DNA from: Adineta steineri
Lineage: Eukaryota; Rotifera; Eurotatoria; Adinetida; Adinetidae
Length of the DNA stretch: 64,000 bases
Assembly (NCBI GenBank): GCA_905250115.1
Contig: CAJNOI010000091.1
Location: forward strand, 124,001 to 188,000
Direction: 5' to 3'
Part shown: positions 1 to 10,830 of the stretch, one piece after another
Numbering within the stretch: the stretch's first letter is position 1
Layout: each line of letters opens with the position of its first letter
The notes under the pieces: generated by a model
The model's database searches: none
What the model saw: the letters and a program-made list of their open reading frames with translations, nothing else
What the model was told of the DNA's origin: nothing
Program-made: the position numbers and the translations under genes

Positions 1-1894
1 AATAAAAATTTAAAAATAAATGATATAAATCATAAAAATTATGATAAAGAATTATCTTCATCAAGTTCTAATAGTAGTAGTCATTCATCATTACAAAAAC
101 GTTTAAATGGTTCATTACGAAATGATCCATTACTTACAGCTGCTATGGAAGATTTTCGACAACTTCGTCAAACATCAAGTCGACAAACATCAATAACGTA
201 TTTACCAAAAAAACAAAATTTGTTTTTTATTTTATTTTAATTTCTATTTTTTAGTTCACATCGACGAGATTTAAGTCGTGATAGTCTTTGTTCAAGTTCA
301 ACACATCGTTCAATATCATCGAGATCTCGTAGTTATAGTCAATCAAGTTTTACATCACTTGAACGTTTAGAAATTCGACGTTTAATAAAAACATTTAAAA
401 CAAAAGATATTAAAAATTTAAATAATTCTTTTCAAGTATCATCAATTATTTCATCAACAACAGAAAAATTAATAACTAAACAACAACAACAACTTCAATC
501 ATCATCATCAATGTCATTGGCAAAACCAAAACGATCTTCAGTTACAGAAGAATTAGATCGACAATTTCGTAAAATACGTTCAAATAATCCCGATGAAGAT
601 TTAATTTATGTTAAACCTTCATTAATTCATAAAGACAAACCATTTGATGAACTTTTATATCAAACCAAAAGTCATACAATTGATGTAAGTTATTCATTTA
701 ATTCAAAAAAATGAAATAGACAATGTGTTAATTAACTATTGCATAATCAGAGACATGTCCGCTATTTTTTATCAAAATAATTTGATTAAATTAGTAATCG
801 TAACTCATTTAGCTTTGATACTACCGCTATGTGTTAAATTATATAGAAAAAAAAGCTATTACTATCCATGTAATCTCTGGATAAGATTCACATGGTCAGG
901 ATGAGGGGGCTCCAAGTCAGTGTTTTATCCAGGGGGGGGGGGGGGGGGCACGGGGATTTTTGCCCTCTCGGAGGGTACCTCTGCCTCCCCCCCCGGAATT
1001 CAGTAAAATTACACTTTTTGCGCCTGAAACTCTACGTTTGCGCCCCCCACCAAAAGAGAGATTTTTGCCCTCTCGGCAATTAATTTCGCATCCTCGGACG
1101 AAAAAAGCTGAATAAAACAGTGCTCCAAGTTTTTCGATAAACTGTAACTGTGTACTTTTTTTTCTTGAACATCACCAATCGACTCAGCACAGTTCACAGT
1201 GTCTACCGATTCACATTTAGGAAATTTTGTTAAAGAACCACTCAAAATATTTTTTATTATTTTTTTTTAGTCATCAAAATTTCAAAAACTCGATGAAAAA
1301 ACATATGAAAATCCTATATTAAGCATATCTGTTCCGCAAAGTAGTCCAATACTTTCATCTAAATCAAAAATGAATGAAATAAAACCTGAATATGCTATTC
1401 CAATAAAACATATTTCGGAAGTAAATCTTCGTTCAAATAAAAAAGATGAACAAGTACGTAGTTTTAGTTTTTGTAAACCAATGAATGATATTATTAATGA
1501 AACTGATCAAACACGTCCCGTATCAATGTTAAATTGGTTACAATATGGTTTAACAAATCCACTTCCAACAACATTTCAACCGCATAAAAATCATAAGAAT
1601 CAATATGATAATTCATTAGTTAAAGAAAATATTTATGCATCTGATATTGATGTACATATACCATTATCAAATGATAAAGATTATCTTAATAATCAAGCAT
1701 TATTAAAAGATTATCTAAAAGAATGTAAAAATTCTTCATCAACACAAAATAATTCAATATTAAATGATTTTTCACGTTTATTTACACGTTTTGGTAATAA
1801 TAAACATGAACATAAAAGTAAATTAAAAACAAAATTACATAAAAATAATAATATCAATAATAATAATAATAATGTACGTTGTTCAATTATGTAG
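1..1894 (+). CDS. Ser-rich protein with C-terminal CaaX box, 3' part
   Basis: Three exons at 1-197 (continuing from the left edge), 255-684 and 1271-1894 join in phase through introns GT198..AG254 and GT685..AG1270. The visible 418-residue C-terminal part is hydrophilic, rich in Ser, Asn, Lys and Gln, with a polyGln/polySer patch, basic stretches and a late Asn run. It ends in Cys-Ser-Ile-Met, which fits a CaaX prenylation signal (Met favours farnesylation), so membrane attachment is possible. I recognise no catalytic domain and do not know the family. The second intron is long (586 bases) for this locus and carries repeat debris, including a 17-base G run. The stop lies 51 bases from the stop of the convergent CAP-Gly gene. 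Confidence 0.75.
932..1200. repeat. Intronic repeat debris: G17 run, tandem motif, diverged MITE piece
   Basis: Inside the intron 685-1270. A run of 17 G (932-948) precedes a motif ATTTTTGCCCTCTCGG found at 956-971 and again at 1061-1076, a 105-base spacing. Bases 1123-1200 resemble, in reverse orientation, the core of the inverted-repeat element in the IARS2 intron (15715-15942). The only reading frame over 1009-1245 on the minus strand is a chance frame through this repeat. Confidence 0.6.
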
Positions 1895-1945
1895 AGAATG
1901 ACTTTTGCTTATCTTATTTATTATATATGTGTAGATTTTTAGTAT

Positions 1946-2476
1946 TTAAATATTCACAATTTTTGTTTCGTTTTCATTTTTTTTTTGTTTGTTGCTTTTT
2001 TCATTTATTTCACAAGATAAAATTTTTTCTCGAGTAACTTTAGTTAAACGACAAAATATTCCACGATTATTCGTTGTTTGAAAATAACATCTACCACGTA
2101 CAATACCATTTGTTTTACCTAGAGATGAATCATCAAGTATAACACCAGCCCAATCACCTGTACCTAATGTTGTTTCACCAATATATAATATAATACCTGA
2201 CCATTGACCATTAACATATATTCTATCACCAATTTTTAATGAATCAGTATCATGATTAAGAATTGGTTCGAAACGAGATAATTCATGTGTTGTTGCACTT
2301 GTAGAAAAATTTAAACGAGAACGTGGGGGATTTGATGTGATTTTGTGACAATCTTGATGGCTTGTACTATGTGGAAGTCGTGTTGTTGTTGTTTTAGAAG
2401 AAGAATTTTTTTGTTGAATAGAAGATAAATTAGTTGATGATGAACGTGGCAGAATTGTTGTCGCAGACTTTCGCAT
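1946..2476 (-). CDS. CAP-Gly domain protein
   Basis: Single coding exon of 176 residues. Residues 1-80 are a Ser/Thr-rich basic linker. A CAP-Gly domain spans about 82-147, with the Gly-rich core and the microtubule-tail-binding motif present as GKTNG (residues 120-124) in place of the usual GKNDG. CAP-Gly domains bind the C-terminal EEY/F of tubulin or EB proteins, so a microtubule plus-end role is likely. The ATG at 2476 is preferred over the reading frame that continues to 2596, because a splice acceptor (CTTCTAG, minus strand) lies 11 bases upstream. No coiled coil follows, so it is far shorter than CLIP-170 or dynactin p150 and could be a stand-alone CAP-Gly adaptor. The Asn-to-Thr and Asp-to-Asn changes in the motif may alter affinity. 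Confidence 0.8.
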   Translation of the reverse strand: MRKSATTILPRSSSTNLSSIQQKNSSSKTTTTRLPHSTSHQDCHKITSNPPRSRLNFSTSATTHELSRFEPILNHDTDSLKIGDRIYVNGQWSGIILYIGETTLGTGDWAGVILDDSSLGKTNGIVRGRCYFQTTNNRGIFCRLTKVTREKILSCEINEKSNKQKKNENETKIVNI

Positions 2477-2489
2477 GTTTATTACAACT

Positions 2490-3370
2490 AGAAGTGAGTA
2501 AGAAAAAAAGGAAAGAGAATGATCATCACGTACATATATAATTGTGTTATTTATAATACACCAACTACTATTCATCTGTTCCTTCGACATAATCAATCCC
2601 AGAGATGAAAGAAAACAAAATCACTACTTTGATTTTTCCCTTTAGCAATCTCTGATTAAAGTTATCCATTGTTGGTGATAAAAAAAATACTAAAAAGTAT
2701 TGATAAAAATACAATTGCTTACTTACATCAATCTTTATTGCGTAAACTTGTTCTTCTTCTTCTTTTTTTTTGTATATTGTATATGTGAATTTACGATTGA
2801 AATCAATTGAAAGAAAGAGAAATAGTATGTGTACTTATCTACCTCCTATTACATCGATGTTGTCGTCGTTCATCTAATTATTTGACCGGAGATTACTAAA
2901 TTGTACACGTAACAATACATTACTATTCCTCTTCTTTTTTTTTGTTTCAATTAGTCTCGTGTCTTTTCTACCTTTTATCTCCTTCGTCTTCTTTTCCAAA
3001 CACTACTGAATTTATTATAGAGTAGAGAAAACAAATGACGCACTTTCTCTGTTCTTCTTTTTCCTTTTTTTTTCTTCTTCTATGTCTGTAATTGAGCCTT
3101 ATATATGTGAGTATGCACGCTTTTTTTCCATTCCTTCCATCATCATTCATTTCAATAGATTGCTTCTTAGCTATAGTAAAAGATCTCTTGAGAATAAGCG
3201 AGAGACAGCATTGTATTAATAACTATTTTATTAAAAAATAAAAAGTACACTAAGAAAGAAAAAATTATATAAATTAGTTATATTGCATAGTATCAAAGTA
3301 AATTATAAGTCTTGGTTTGAAGATTATCAGACTAATGAGATGTATAATGTTAACGAGAAATGCTGCCCTA
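2490..3370. other. Non-coding: 5' region of CAP-Gly gene and 3' flank of coiled-coil gene
   Basis: AT-rich with pyrimidine tracts (2755-2775, 2930-2945, 3055-3080). It probably contains the minus-strand 5' UTR or an intron of the CAP-Gly gene. I see no conserved coding frame. Confidence 0.6.
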
Positions 3371-4760
3371 TTAATGATGATGATGATGATGTTGATAATA
3401 TAGATTGGTTAATTTAGTCAATGGATTACTGTCTGTCAGATCTCGAAATGAAACATGTCGTTCATCAAGGTTATTTGTTGCATTAATAATTCGTAATGGT
3501 TGTTGTTGATTCATGTCATAAGATGATGGAGATAGATTTATTTGATGCATGTCTGTCTGATTATATGATAATCTAAATCCAATAAGAAGTTTGAAAAAAA
3601 AAAGACAAAAAAATAAATTCTCTTGATATTTACTGTTGTATTTGTTGATCAACAGACGATAATTCATCTGCTACTTGCATTATTTTAAGTAACATTATAC
3701 TTCGTTGTTCATTTAATTCAAGTTTACCATGAACATCTTTTTGATATTCACTTAACATAAAGACTAGATCATGTTCTAATTGTCGTATACGACATTCTAT
3801 AAATGGTGATTGTTGTGATGAACGATTCGATTTTAATGCACGAAGTTGTCGACTTTTCTGTTGAATTGTATCAAGTCTTGAGAGAAGAAGAAGAAGAATA
3901 AATATATATATATGCATATTTAAATGAATTACTTCATATTAGCAAGATGAACTTCATTACGTGTTGGTTCTAATGAAGCTAATCGATCAAGAGAGTTAAG
4001 TGCCTGTTTTAATGAATCAAGATAAACAATAAGTTGCTCTCGATGTTGACTCATGGTTAAAAAGAATTGTCGTTGTCGATGATCTTTAGATACATCCGCT
4101 GAATAATAAATATATATATATATGAATAATTTAAGTATTAGAGAGACAAAAATAGAACTAGAAAAAAGCTAATAGCAAACAAAAGCAGCGCTTACCCCAC
4201 CTGGAACTGTTGGTAAATGATTCATAGAGTTATAATTAGGTAGTAGTATTGGATTATTAATCATTTGTCGTGATGATAAAAACTTTTAAGAAAAAAACGA
4301 ATTTTCAATTAAAAAATAATATTAAATTTTAATTTACTTCTTGTACAAGCGGTGATGTTGATCTATTATTAATTGATGGCGGTATGTATGGCGGCGGCGG
4401 CGGTGGTGTTTTTATAAAAGAATCATCACGTTTTTTCTGAATTTCTTTTAATTCTTCACGTAAACGTTTAACACGTTCTTCACCCATTTTTAAATCTTTT
4501 CTTAATTCATTAAAATTAATCGATGATAATGGTAACATAGCTAAACATATGAACAAAATTTAATTTCAATGTTTTTGTCAATTATTCTTACTTGTTGTAT
4601 TAGGTAATTCAGAAGTTTCATATTCTGTTACCGTCGGATGGCTTGTCAGTAAAGAATTTGTTGTGTCAATATTTGTAACTTGTAAATATTGTTTAATCAT
4701 TTCTGCTTGTTTTTTTTGTCGATTAAATTCATCAAGATTTTGGGCAGATATATTATTCAT
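3371..4760 (-). CDS. Coiled-coil protein with polyproline stretch and natural His6 C-terminus
   Basis: Six minus-strand exons (4592-4760, 4338-4540, 4201-4282, 3933-4098, 3634-3876, 3371-3572) join in phase to give 354 residues. Residues about 62-100 form a charged Lys/Glu coiled coil, followed by six consecutive prolines that could bind EVH1, SH3 or WW domains. Exons 4 and 5 hold a second helical region with heptad-like Leu spacing. The tail is polar and ends Tyr-Tyr-Gln and then six His before the stop. The intron after exon 3 needs a GT inside GGTGGGG rather than the stronger GTAAGC six bases on; only the first keeps the frame open. It looks like a cytoskeletal or scaffold protein, but I cannot name the family. 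It is divergent from the AT-hook-like gene. Confidence 0.75.
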
Positions 4761-4769
4761 GGTAATAAA

Positions 4770-5475
4770 TATTAGCCAAATTTTTATTTACATAAAAAAA
4801 TACACTATAAGAAAACAAAACAGGTTAAATAAACAGATATTATATGATTCATCATATAGAAAAAAAGAAAAATAAATCGCCGACGAAAAAACAAAAAATA
4901 TGATTGATAGATTTATTGATTGATTGCGATCAGTTTCTTTTCTCTCACCAAACGTATCTATTCTCCAGTTGAGCAATAGAACTATAAATAGGCATTTTCT
5001 ATATTAAGAATTATATCGATTTCATTAACATATTTTATATATAATTTGATCGAATAGCAGATAAAAAGATACTAGCATTTAGATGGCTTATTAGGAAAAA
5101 AAGGTCATTTTATGGTCTACATCTGTTCTCGCATTAATATATTTTACTATATTAAAATACATCTTTAAAGTAACACTCTACATGATTACATATTAGTGTA
5201 TTCAGTTGTAGTAATAGATAGCTTATGGAAAAAAAAGGAAACTATATGTTTATGTATTGCTATTATAAACACATAAATCATTAAATCCTATTAGCAAACT
5301 TCATCATCATAGTAATATCGAATCAAATGATATCGATACTAATGGTAACATGTTTTGTTAGATACTATTTAATCTTTGTTATTATTCGAAAAAAAATATT
5401 CTATACATCAGAAATACGATACACTGGTAATAGAGTTATCAACAAAGTTTAACTTCAAAAATTATCTTATTTTAA
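4770..5475. other. Non-coding, upstream of coiled-coil gene
   Basis: AT-rich; contains the presumed promoter of the minus-strand coiled-coil gene. No coding signal seen. Confidence 0.5.
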
Positions 5476-5790
5476 ACAAGTAACGCTCGTGTAAGGACTC
5501 GCTTAGCTCTTTCTCGTAGAAATGGTGTTCTACAATGCTACGGGACCTTTTGCTTATGTAACTTGCAAAAACTAACACCAGATTCCTGTTCCCCGATCTT
5601 AAAAGCCATTTCGTCAAATCTTATATAAAAAAATTTTTTCTTTAAAGAATTTGAAAAAACTAACATTAGATTCGAAATCCCTGCATCGAAATGTCTTTTC
5701 TGAAAAATCAGTTTTTGATGTTTTTTTTTGACCCTGCGGACAAACAAACAATTTATTTCTGCTGGACTCTTCTCTACGAGAAAGTGAATT
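5476..5790. mobile_element. Inverted-repeat element, copy A (MITE-like)
   Basis: Starts with ACAAGTAACGCTCGT and CTCTTTCTCGTAG (5506-5518) and ends with the inverted CTACGAGAAAG (5774-5784). The same ends, and an internal block around GATTCGAA..TTTTTTTGACCCT, recur at 44842-45500. No coding capacity is visible. The terminal-inverted-repeat layout and the second copy make a non-autonomous DNA transposon likely; the superfamily is not assigned. Confidence 0.65.
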
Positions 5791-5829
5791 ATACAATCAT
5801 TTTGATGCAAGATCATCCTTAACAAAAAT

Positions 5830-6041
5830 ATATTACCAATTCCATGATGCATATTTCGTAAAAATCTCGGTATTGGAATGTAGTGACATCGTTTTTAAAT
5901 GGTTGATTATATCTTCCAATCTCTTTTACATTTCCAGAATAATTAATTGCAACCATTTTTCCTTCTATGTATTGTTTACTGTGAGGATCTTTTAATTCAT
6001 TCTTCGTTTTTTTGACACATTTGACGTTATAATAACAACTG
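5830..6041 (-). pseudogene. Isolated exon-like open stretch, unidentified
   Basis: On the minus strand, an acceptor (TTTTTCAG) at about 6042 is followed by about 70 codons without a stop. The frame is rich in Lys, Asn, Tyr and Asp and contains the peptide KEIGRYNQPFKND. It runs up to the edge of element copy A. No start or partner exon is convincing. It may be a gene fragment cut by the transposon, or chance. Confidence 0.25.
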
Positions 6042-6453
6042 AAAAATTAATATATTTAATTTCATAAATTTCTTGGAATGAATCGAATAAAAATTATTTT
6101 ATTTTAATTTGCTTAATTTTTGATATGTAACATACTTATGCACTTTAAATTGAACAAAGACAATAGCAAATGATCAAGAAAGAGAATACGAAAGAAAAAG
6201 ATTGTTCATAACGTATAAACAAAGATTACACACAAACAAAATGAAAATGACATTTCTTTTACGTTTTCGAATGAAAAAAATATTTCATTCAATAAGATTT
6301 TCTCCTAGTAGAATAAATAGCTAATAATATACTTTCTTAAATTACGGACTTGTGTTTTTCCTCAATGATAGTAACCTTGTGTACTCAATGAACTTCGTTT
6401 TTTTGTTTATTTTCCTTCTAGATTGTACTTTATTTAATTAAGCAAAAATTCGA

Positions 6454-7968
6454 ATGTCGATACAATCAGCTGAAGATTTTGATCCAACATCATCGACACC
6501 TGTCTTTGGTAGTGCTGTATCACAAACAAAAATTCAACAACAACAACAACCAAATAATGATTTAGGAGGCACGGAAAAATTATTAACACCTGAATTGGCT
6601 GTTAATGGACAAAATAATACAACAAATAATAAAACTAGTGATAATTTAGATAATGGTAATACAGAATCTGTAAAGGAAAATACAGGTGCAAGTGATTCAA
6701 CAGATGTACATGTCAATGGACAAAATGGTAAAACAGAAGTTGATACAGTTTCATCAGTCAATGCAACAACTAAAGATAATGCTAATTCAGTTGTAGACTC
6801 GAGTTCAGCAGTAGAAGCAGCAAATACAATCGAAAATCCAATTCAAAATAATACTCTTCCAACACCATCAGTTGAACCAACTGATAGTATTGCATCAACA
6901 GCTACAGCACCAACTGATGAACCAACATTAACTGGACCCGAACCAGGACTAACAACATCAGCAGATATTCCTAAAAAAGATTTATCAACTATGCCAACAA
7001 TTAAAAATGATAATTCTGGTCCACCTGCTCCCGGTCCACTTGTTGAAACAACATCAACTCCAACATCTAATGATAATGTTCCTGCATCAGCTACAGCTCC
7101 TGAAGCAACTGTTCTAGCTGAATCTACAACAACACCAGAACATAAAACTAAAGTAAGATATTTTCTAATTTTTTTTTAAATTTATTTATTCTTATATAAA
7201 ATAGTCTCCTCGTGGTAAAGCTAAATCACCTATTGTATCAACTCCACCAACACGTCAATCATCACGTAGTCGAAAACCTGCTTCATCATCATCACAGAAT
7301 GAAGACGACAAACAAACAGCTGAAGAAGTTCAAGCACCCGTAACCAAAAAAATTGAATCTTCACCACCACCAGCACCAGCACCGAAACGTACTAAACGTC
7401 AAGCAGCAACTGTAGCTACAGATGCTATACAAGCAGGTAATTAATTAAATTTAATATTTGCTAAAAAAACAAATTCTTGATCTTTTTTCTATTTATAGGT
7501 ACCAGTTCAGCTGAAGAAGAAGAAGAAGCAGAAGCTAAGGATGAATCTGATGATGAAGATGCAGTTCCATCTGATGCAGAATATGATGATGATATGAAAG
7601 GTAGTAAATCAAAAAAAAAGAGAACTCCATCACCACGTAAAGGTGGAAGAGGCTCAGGAGGAGGTCGTGGACGAAAACGTGTAGCATCATCATCACCTAG
7701 TACATCTAAAAAGAAAACAGCAACACCAAAAGGAAAAAAATCAATTACATCAAATGATGAACAACAAATGGATGTTGATAAAACAGAAGTAACAACGACT
7801 ACAACAGCAACAACAGCAGCAGAACCAGCACCAGCAGCAGCAAGTGAAACGGTTCAAACACCACCAAAAAGAGGACGAACAAGTGGAAGCAAGAAAACAC
7901 CAACATCAGCATCAACAACACCAGAACCAAGTGGAGATTATGTACGAAAATTACGACCACGTAAATGA
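6454..7968 (+). CDS. Low-complexity nuclear protein with AT-hook-like motifs
   Basis: Exons 6454-7152, 7205-7436 and 7499-7968 give 466 residues. The N-terminal half is Thr/Asn/Ser/Pro-rich and disordered. The middle has short basic patches (SPRGKAKSP, RQSSRSRKP). The third exon starts with an acidic Glu/Asp run and then has AT-hook-like Pro/Arg/Gly-rich segments (PRKGGRGSGGGRGRK, PPKRGRT) and ends in a basic tail (VRKLRPRK). This composition suggests a chromatin-associated protein, HMGA-like in style but much longer, not a known orthologue. The ATG lies 32 bases after a pyrimidine-rich TTCCTTCTAG, a likely trans-splice or 5' UTR acceptor. Confidence 0.75.
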
Positions 7969-8636
7969 ATTTAATACAACAAAAAAAAGGATTTCAATAC
8001 ATTCATTTTGTTTTTTGTTTCTTTGTATATGTTGATTTCTTTTTTTTTTTGTCTCTTTATTCTGGTTGCGCGCATTACTTTATTATTGTCAAAGTCAATT
8101 CTCTGACTTTTTTGTCTTTAATTTGGTCAGCGGAATTTATTATTTCTTTTGAACATATATATATATATATTTCAATTACTTATATTAGATGAAAAACCAA
8201 ACCCTACGTGTGTTTAGTTCTTTATCCTTATCTTCTAGCTAGGACATATAAATATGTATTCTTTTCTTCGTCTCTGTTTTTTTCTTGTCAAAATTGCTAG
8301 ATTGTCTCTCTCTGTTTATTGTTTTGTCATTATGTTGTTTAAAAGATAAATGCGCTGGAAAAAATTTAGACAGAATGAAGGAAGAAAAAAAAATAAATAA
8401 AACTATGTTTCAAAAACATTTGTCGTTTCATTTTTTGTTTCCTTCTTATTCTTTTGCTGTTATACAACAAACAAATATCTTTTTCTTTCTTTCTTTCTTT
8501 TTTTTTGGTTTCTTTGTATCTTCTATTCTCACCACATTTCAAAAAAAAACATGATGATTTATTAAGAAGCAATGAAATAGTTCTTTCTTTACTTTTTATT
8601 TAAACTTGCCACGTTACATATTCTTTAGATTGTTTG
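7969..8636. other. Non-coding gap between AT-hook-like gene and METTL4
   Basis: T-rich 3' UTR/intergenic DNA with a (TA)n tract near 8155-8170 and TTTC repeats near 8485-8500. Ends with an acceptor TATTCTTTAG (8619-8628) eight bases before the METTL4 ATG. Reading frames here are low-complexity chance frames. Confidence 0.6.
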
Positions 8637-10796
8637 ATGATTCATTGCCACGACGACAAACAATTTGTCATTCTTGATCAAAATCTATTTTTGAGTCATA
8701 TATATGCACATACAAAAGACTGGAGAAATAGTATGGGCGCTGATACTATAAAAGATTTCATATGGAGGAAAGATTTGTTTTATGTTGAACAACCATTTCG
8801 TAAGGCAAATATCGAACAAATGGGAAAGAAGAAGAAGAAAAAGAACAATATGGTATGCCCGATTTTTACCTTAAGATAATATGTAGTTATTCTTTGAAAT
8901 TTTGAAGTACATTAGATTCTAACATAAGGTAACGATAAAGATAATGAGTTTTTTTTCTTTTCTTTACACACAATTGAATTATTTTAATTATAGAAATAAA
9001 TACTAAGACCTTGAGAATATTTTATACATATATAATTGACGTAAATGCTAATGAGAAATGCTGATACAGGAGAGAAAAAAAGATTAAAGAAGCTTTAAAT
9101 TCATCTCACATATAACGTGATTTGAATATTTTTTAGAAACGAACTCATGACGAAGCATTTGAAGAATCACAAAATGATTTAGTATTAAAAGTAAATTCTT
9201 GTCTATGTAATATTTCTTATGTTTATAATTATTTTCAATAGCTTAATCAAGCAGTAGATTTTTGTAAAAATAAACTATTATCTAATAATGAGATTTCATT
9301 AATACAAAGTGAACATACATTTAATGATGTTCCTTTTGCTGAAATAGCTACTCAACAAAGTGATAATATTCGACCCATTCAACAAATTCCTCTAACTGGT
9401 AAAGATTTTTTTGAAAGAAAAAAAGGACACTAATTTTTAAAAATATATCGAATAGATTATTTTCTTCGTGCATCAAAATTGGGTATACAAACAAATATTC
9501 TTTATACACATGATAAAATTCATCCAAGTTTAATTGATACTGCTATTGGCGGACAAATTTTATTACCAGAAAATTGTCGATTTCTATGGTCTGATATGAA
9601 AAATGCAAGGTTACTTGTAAGTGGTGAGAAAAACATTTTTTTGAAAATTAATAAAATGTTTCCTATGTTGTTTTTTTTTTAAAGAAGGAACAAAATATTC
9701 ATTTATTGTCCTTGATCCTCCATGGGCAAATAAAAGTGTAAGACGAAAACATCCTTATAATTGGTCAGATTTTACTGATATTAAAAATTTACCTGTTGAA
9801 AATTTAATTGATCGTACAAAATCATCATTAATTTGTTGTTGGTCAACTAATTGTGATAAAGTTGAAGAATTTATAAAAAACGAATTATTTACTAAATGGA
9901 ATTGTCAATATTTAACAACTTGGTATTGGTTAAAAGTATGAAATGATATTTTATACTCATTTAAAGAATAGGTCATTTTCTATTCTAAAGAATATGACAT
10001 TTCAATATGTTTGATCAATTATTAACAACTGTGAATCTTTTATTTAATTACGCGATAGAGTTAAACAGTCAGAGGTGCTGAATCTTCCTCGTGCGCCGCC
10101 GCGCGGAGAGGGGAAATTTTTCAAAATTTACTTCGAAAAAATTTTTCCAGGTGGGAAAATTTTTGGTTTTCCGGAAGATTCTGTACCTCTGTAAACAGTT
10201 GTTCATAAATTCCCAATTCATCTGTCATACTAAAGAGTTCGTTTGTATGAAGAAGAATATTTTATCTTTTTGAGTGGACAGATAATTAACACTCTTATGT
10301 TGATAAAATTTCATCTCAACTTCACGTACTACATTGAAGAGCTTTTATCATAAAAGAAATTTTTTTTCTAGGTAACTAGATCTGGTGAACCTGTACTTGA
10401 TTTAACATCATTAGATAAAAAATCTTATGAAACATTGATACTTGGTTATACTGGAGATGATGATGATCGATTTAGTTCATTAAAAAATACGACAAAAATT
10501 ATCTGCAGCGTATTCATTTCGATTTTTTCGTTTTTAGTTCTATTTTATGATTTCTTTAGATTCCTGCATTGATTCATTCGACAAAGCCAGCTTTACATAC
10601 ATTATTTCAAAATTTAATTAACTTTCCAAATAATGATATAGATCATTGTTTAGAAATTTATGCGAGAAATTTATTACCTAATTTTACATCTATTGGAAAT
10701 GAAGTAAAAAAAATCTTTAAAAGTCTTTTTTTTAATTTTTTCTATTAGGTTTTAAAACATCAATCTATCGATTTATTTGAAGAGATAACTATCTAA
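8637..10796 (+). CDS. METTL4: METTL4-type N6-adenine methyltransferase
   Basis: Eight exons (8637-8852, 9137-9190, 9242-9398, 9456-9623, 9685-9935, 10372-10509, 10560-10703, 10749-10796) encode 391 residues. The MT-A70 catalytic motif DPPW is intact at residues 209-212 and is followed by NKS, as in METTL4. The C-terminal blocks SGEPV, LILGY, HSTKPAL, EIYARNL and GNEVLKHQ match METTL4 order, and the N-terminus has the METTL4-type segment before the LFYVEQPF block. The family methylates adenine (m6A/m6Am in U2 snRNA, and proposed 6mA in DNA) using SAM. The start ATG lies just after an AG acceptor. The 436-base intron 9936-10371 contains a hAT-like MITE. The stop is 34 bases before the CDIPT start, suggesting co-transcription. 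It is shorter than human METTL4, mainly in the N-terminal linker. Confidence 0.93.
10070..10191. mobile_element. hAT-like MITE (122 bp) in METTL4 intron
   Basis: Terminal inverted repeats CAGAGGTGCTGAATCTTCC (left) and the inverse of CAGAGGTACAGAATCTTCC (right), 17 of 19 matching. They are flanked by a perfect 8-base target duplication TAAACAGT at 10062-10069 and 10192-10199. An 8-bp duplication and CAGAGGT-type ends are typical of the hAT superfamily. The interior is a further imperfect palindrome with a GC-rich block (10094-10113). There is no coding capacity. Confidence 0.88.
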
Positions 10797-10802
10797 TCCA
10801 TT

Positions 10803-10830
10803 TATTTCTATTTCAGATAGTATTTTAATC
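10803..10830 (+). promoter_or_regulatory. Intercistronic splice acceptor between METTL4 and CDIPT
   Basis: The 34-base gap holds a pyrimidine-rich TATTTCTATTTCAG ending at 10816, 14 bases before the CDIPT ATG. With so little space for a promoter, this fits an SL trans-splicing site that releases a downstream cistron. Confidence 0.6.

Noticed and set aside
1009-1245. Minus-strand 78-codon frame as a gene
   Set aside because: Lies in an intron and matches the inverted-repeat element at 15715-15942; no start context or conserved protein.
5538-5852. Minus-strand 104-codon frame as a gene
   Set aside because: Runs through inverted-repeat element copy A; the longer copy B does not keep the frame open.
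8285-8572. Opposing frames in T-rich DNA
   Set aside because: Low-complexity Phe/Lys frames from TTTC runs between two genes; no splice or motif support.
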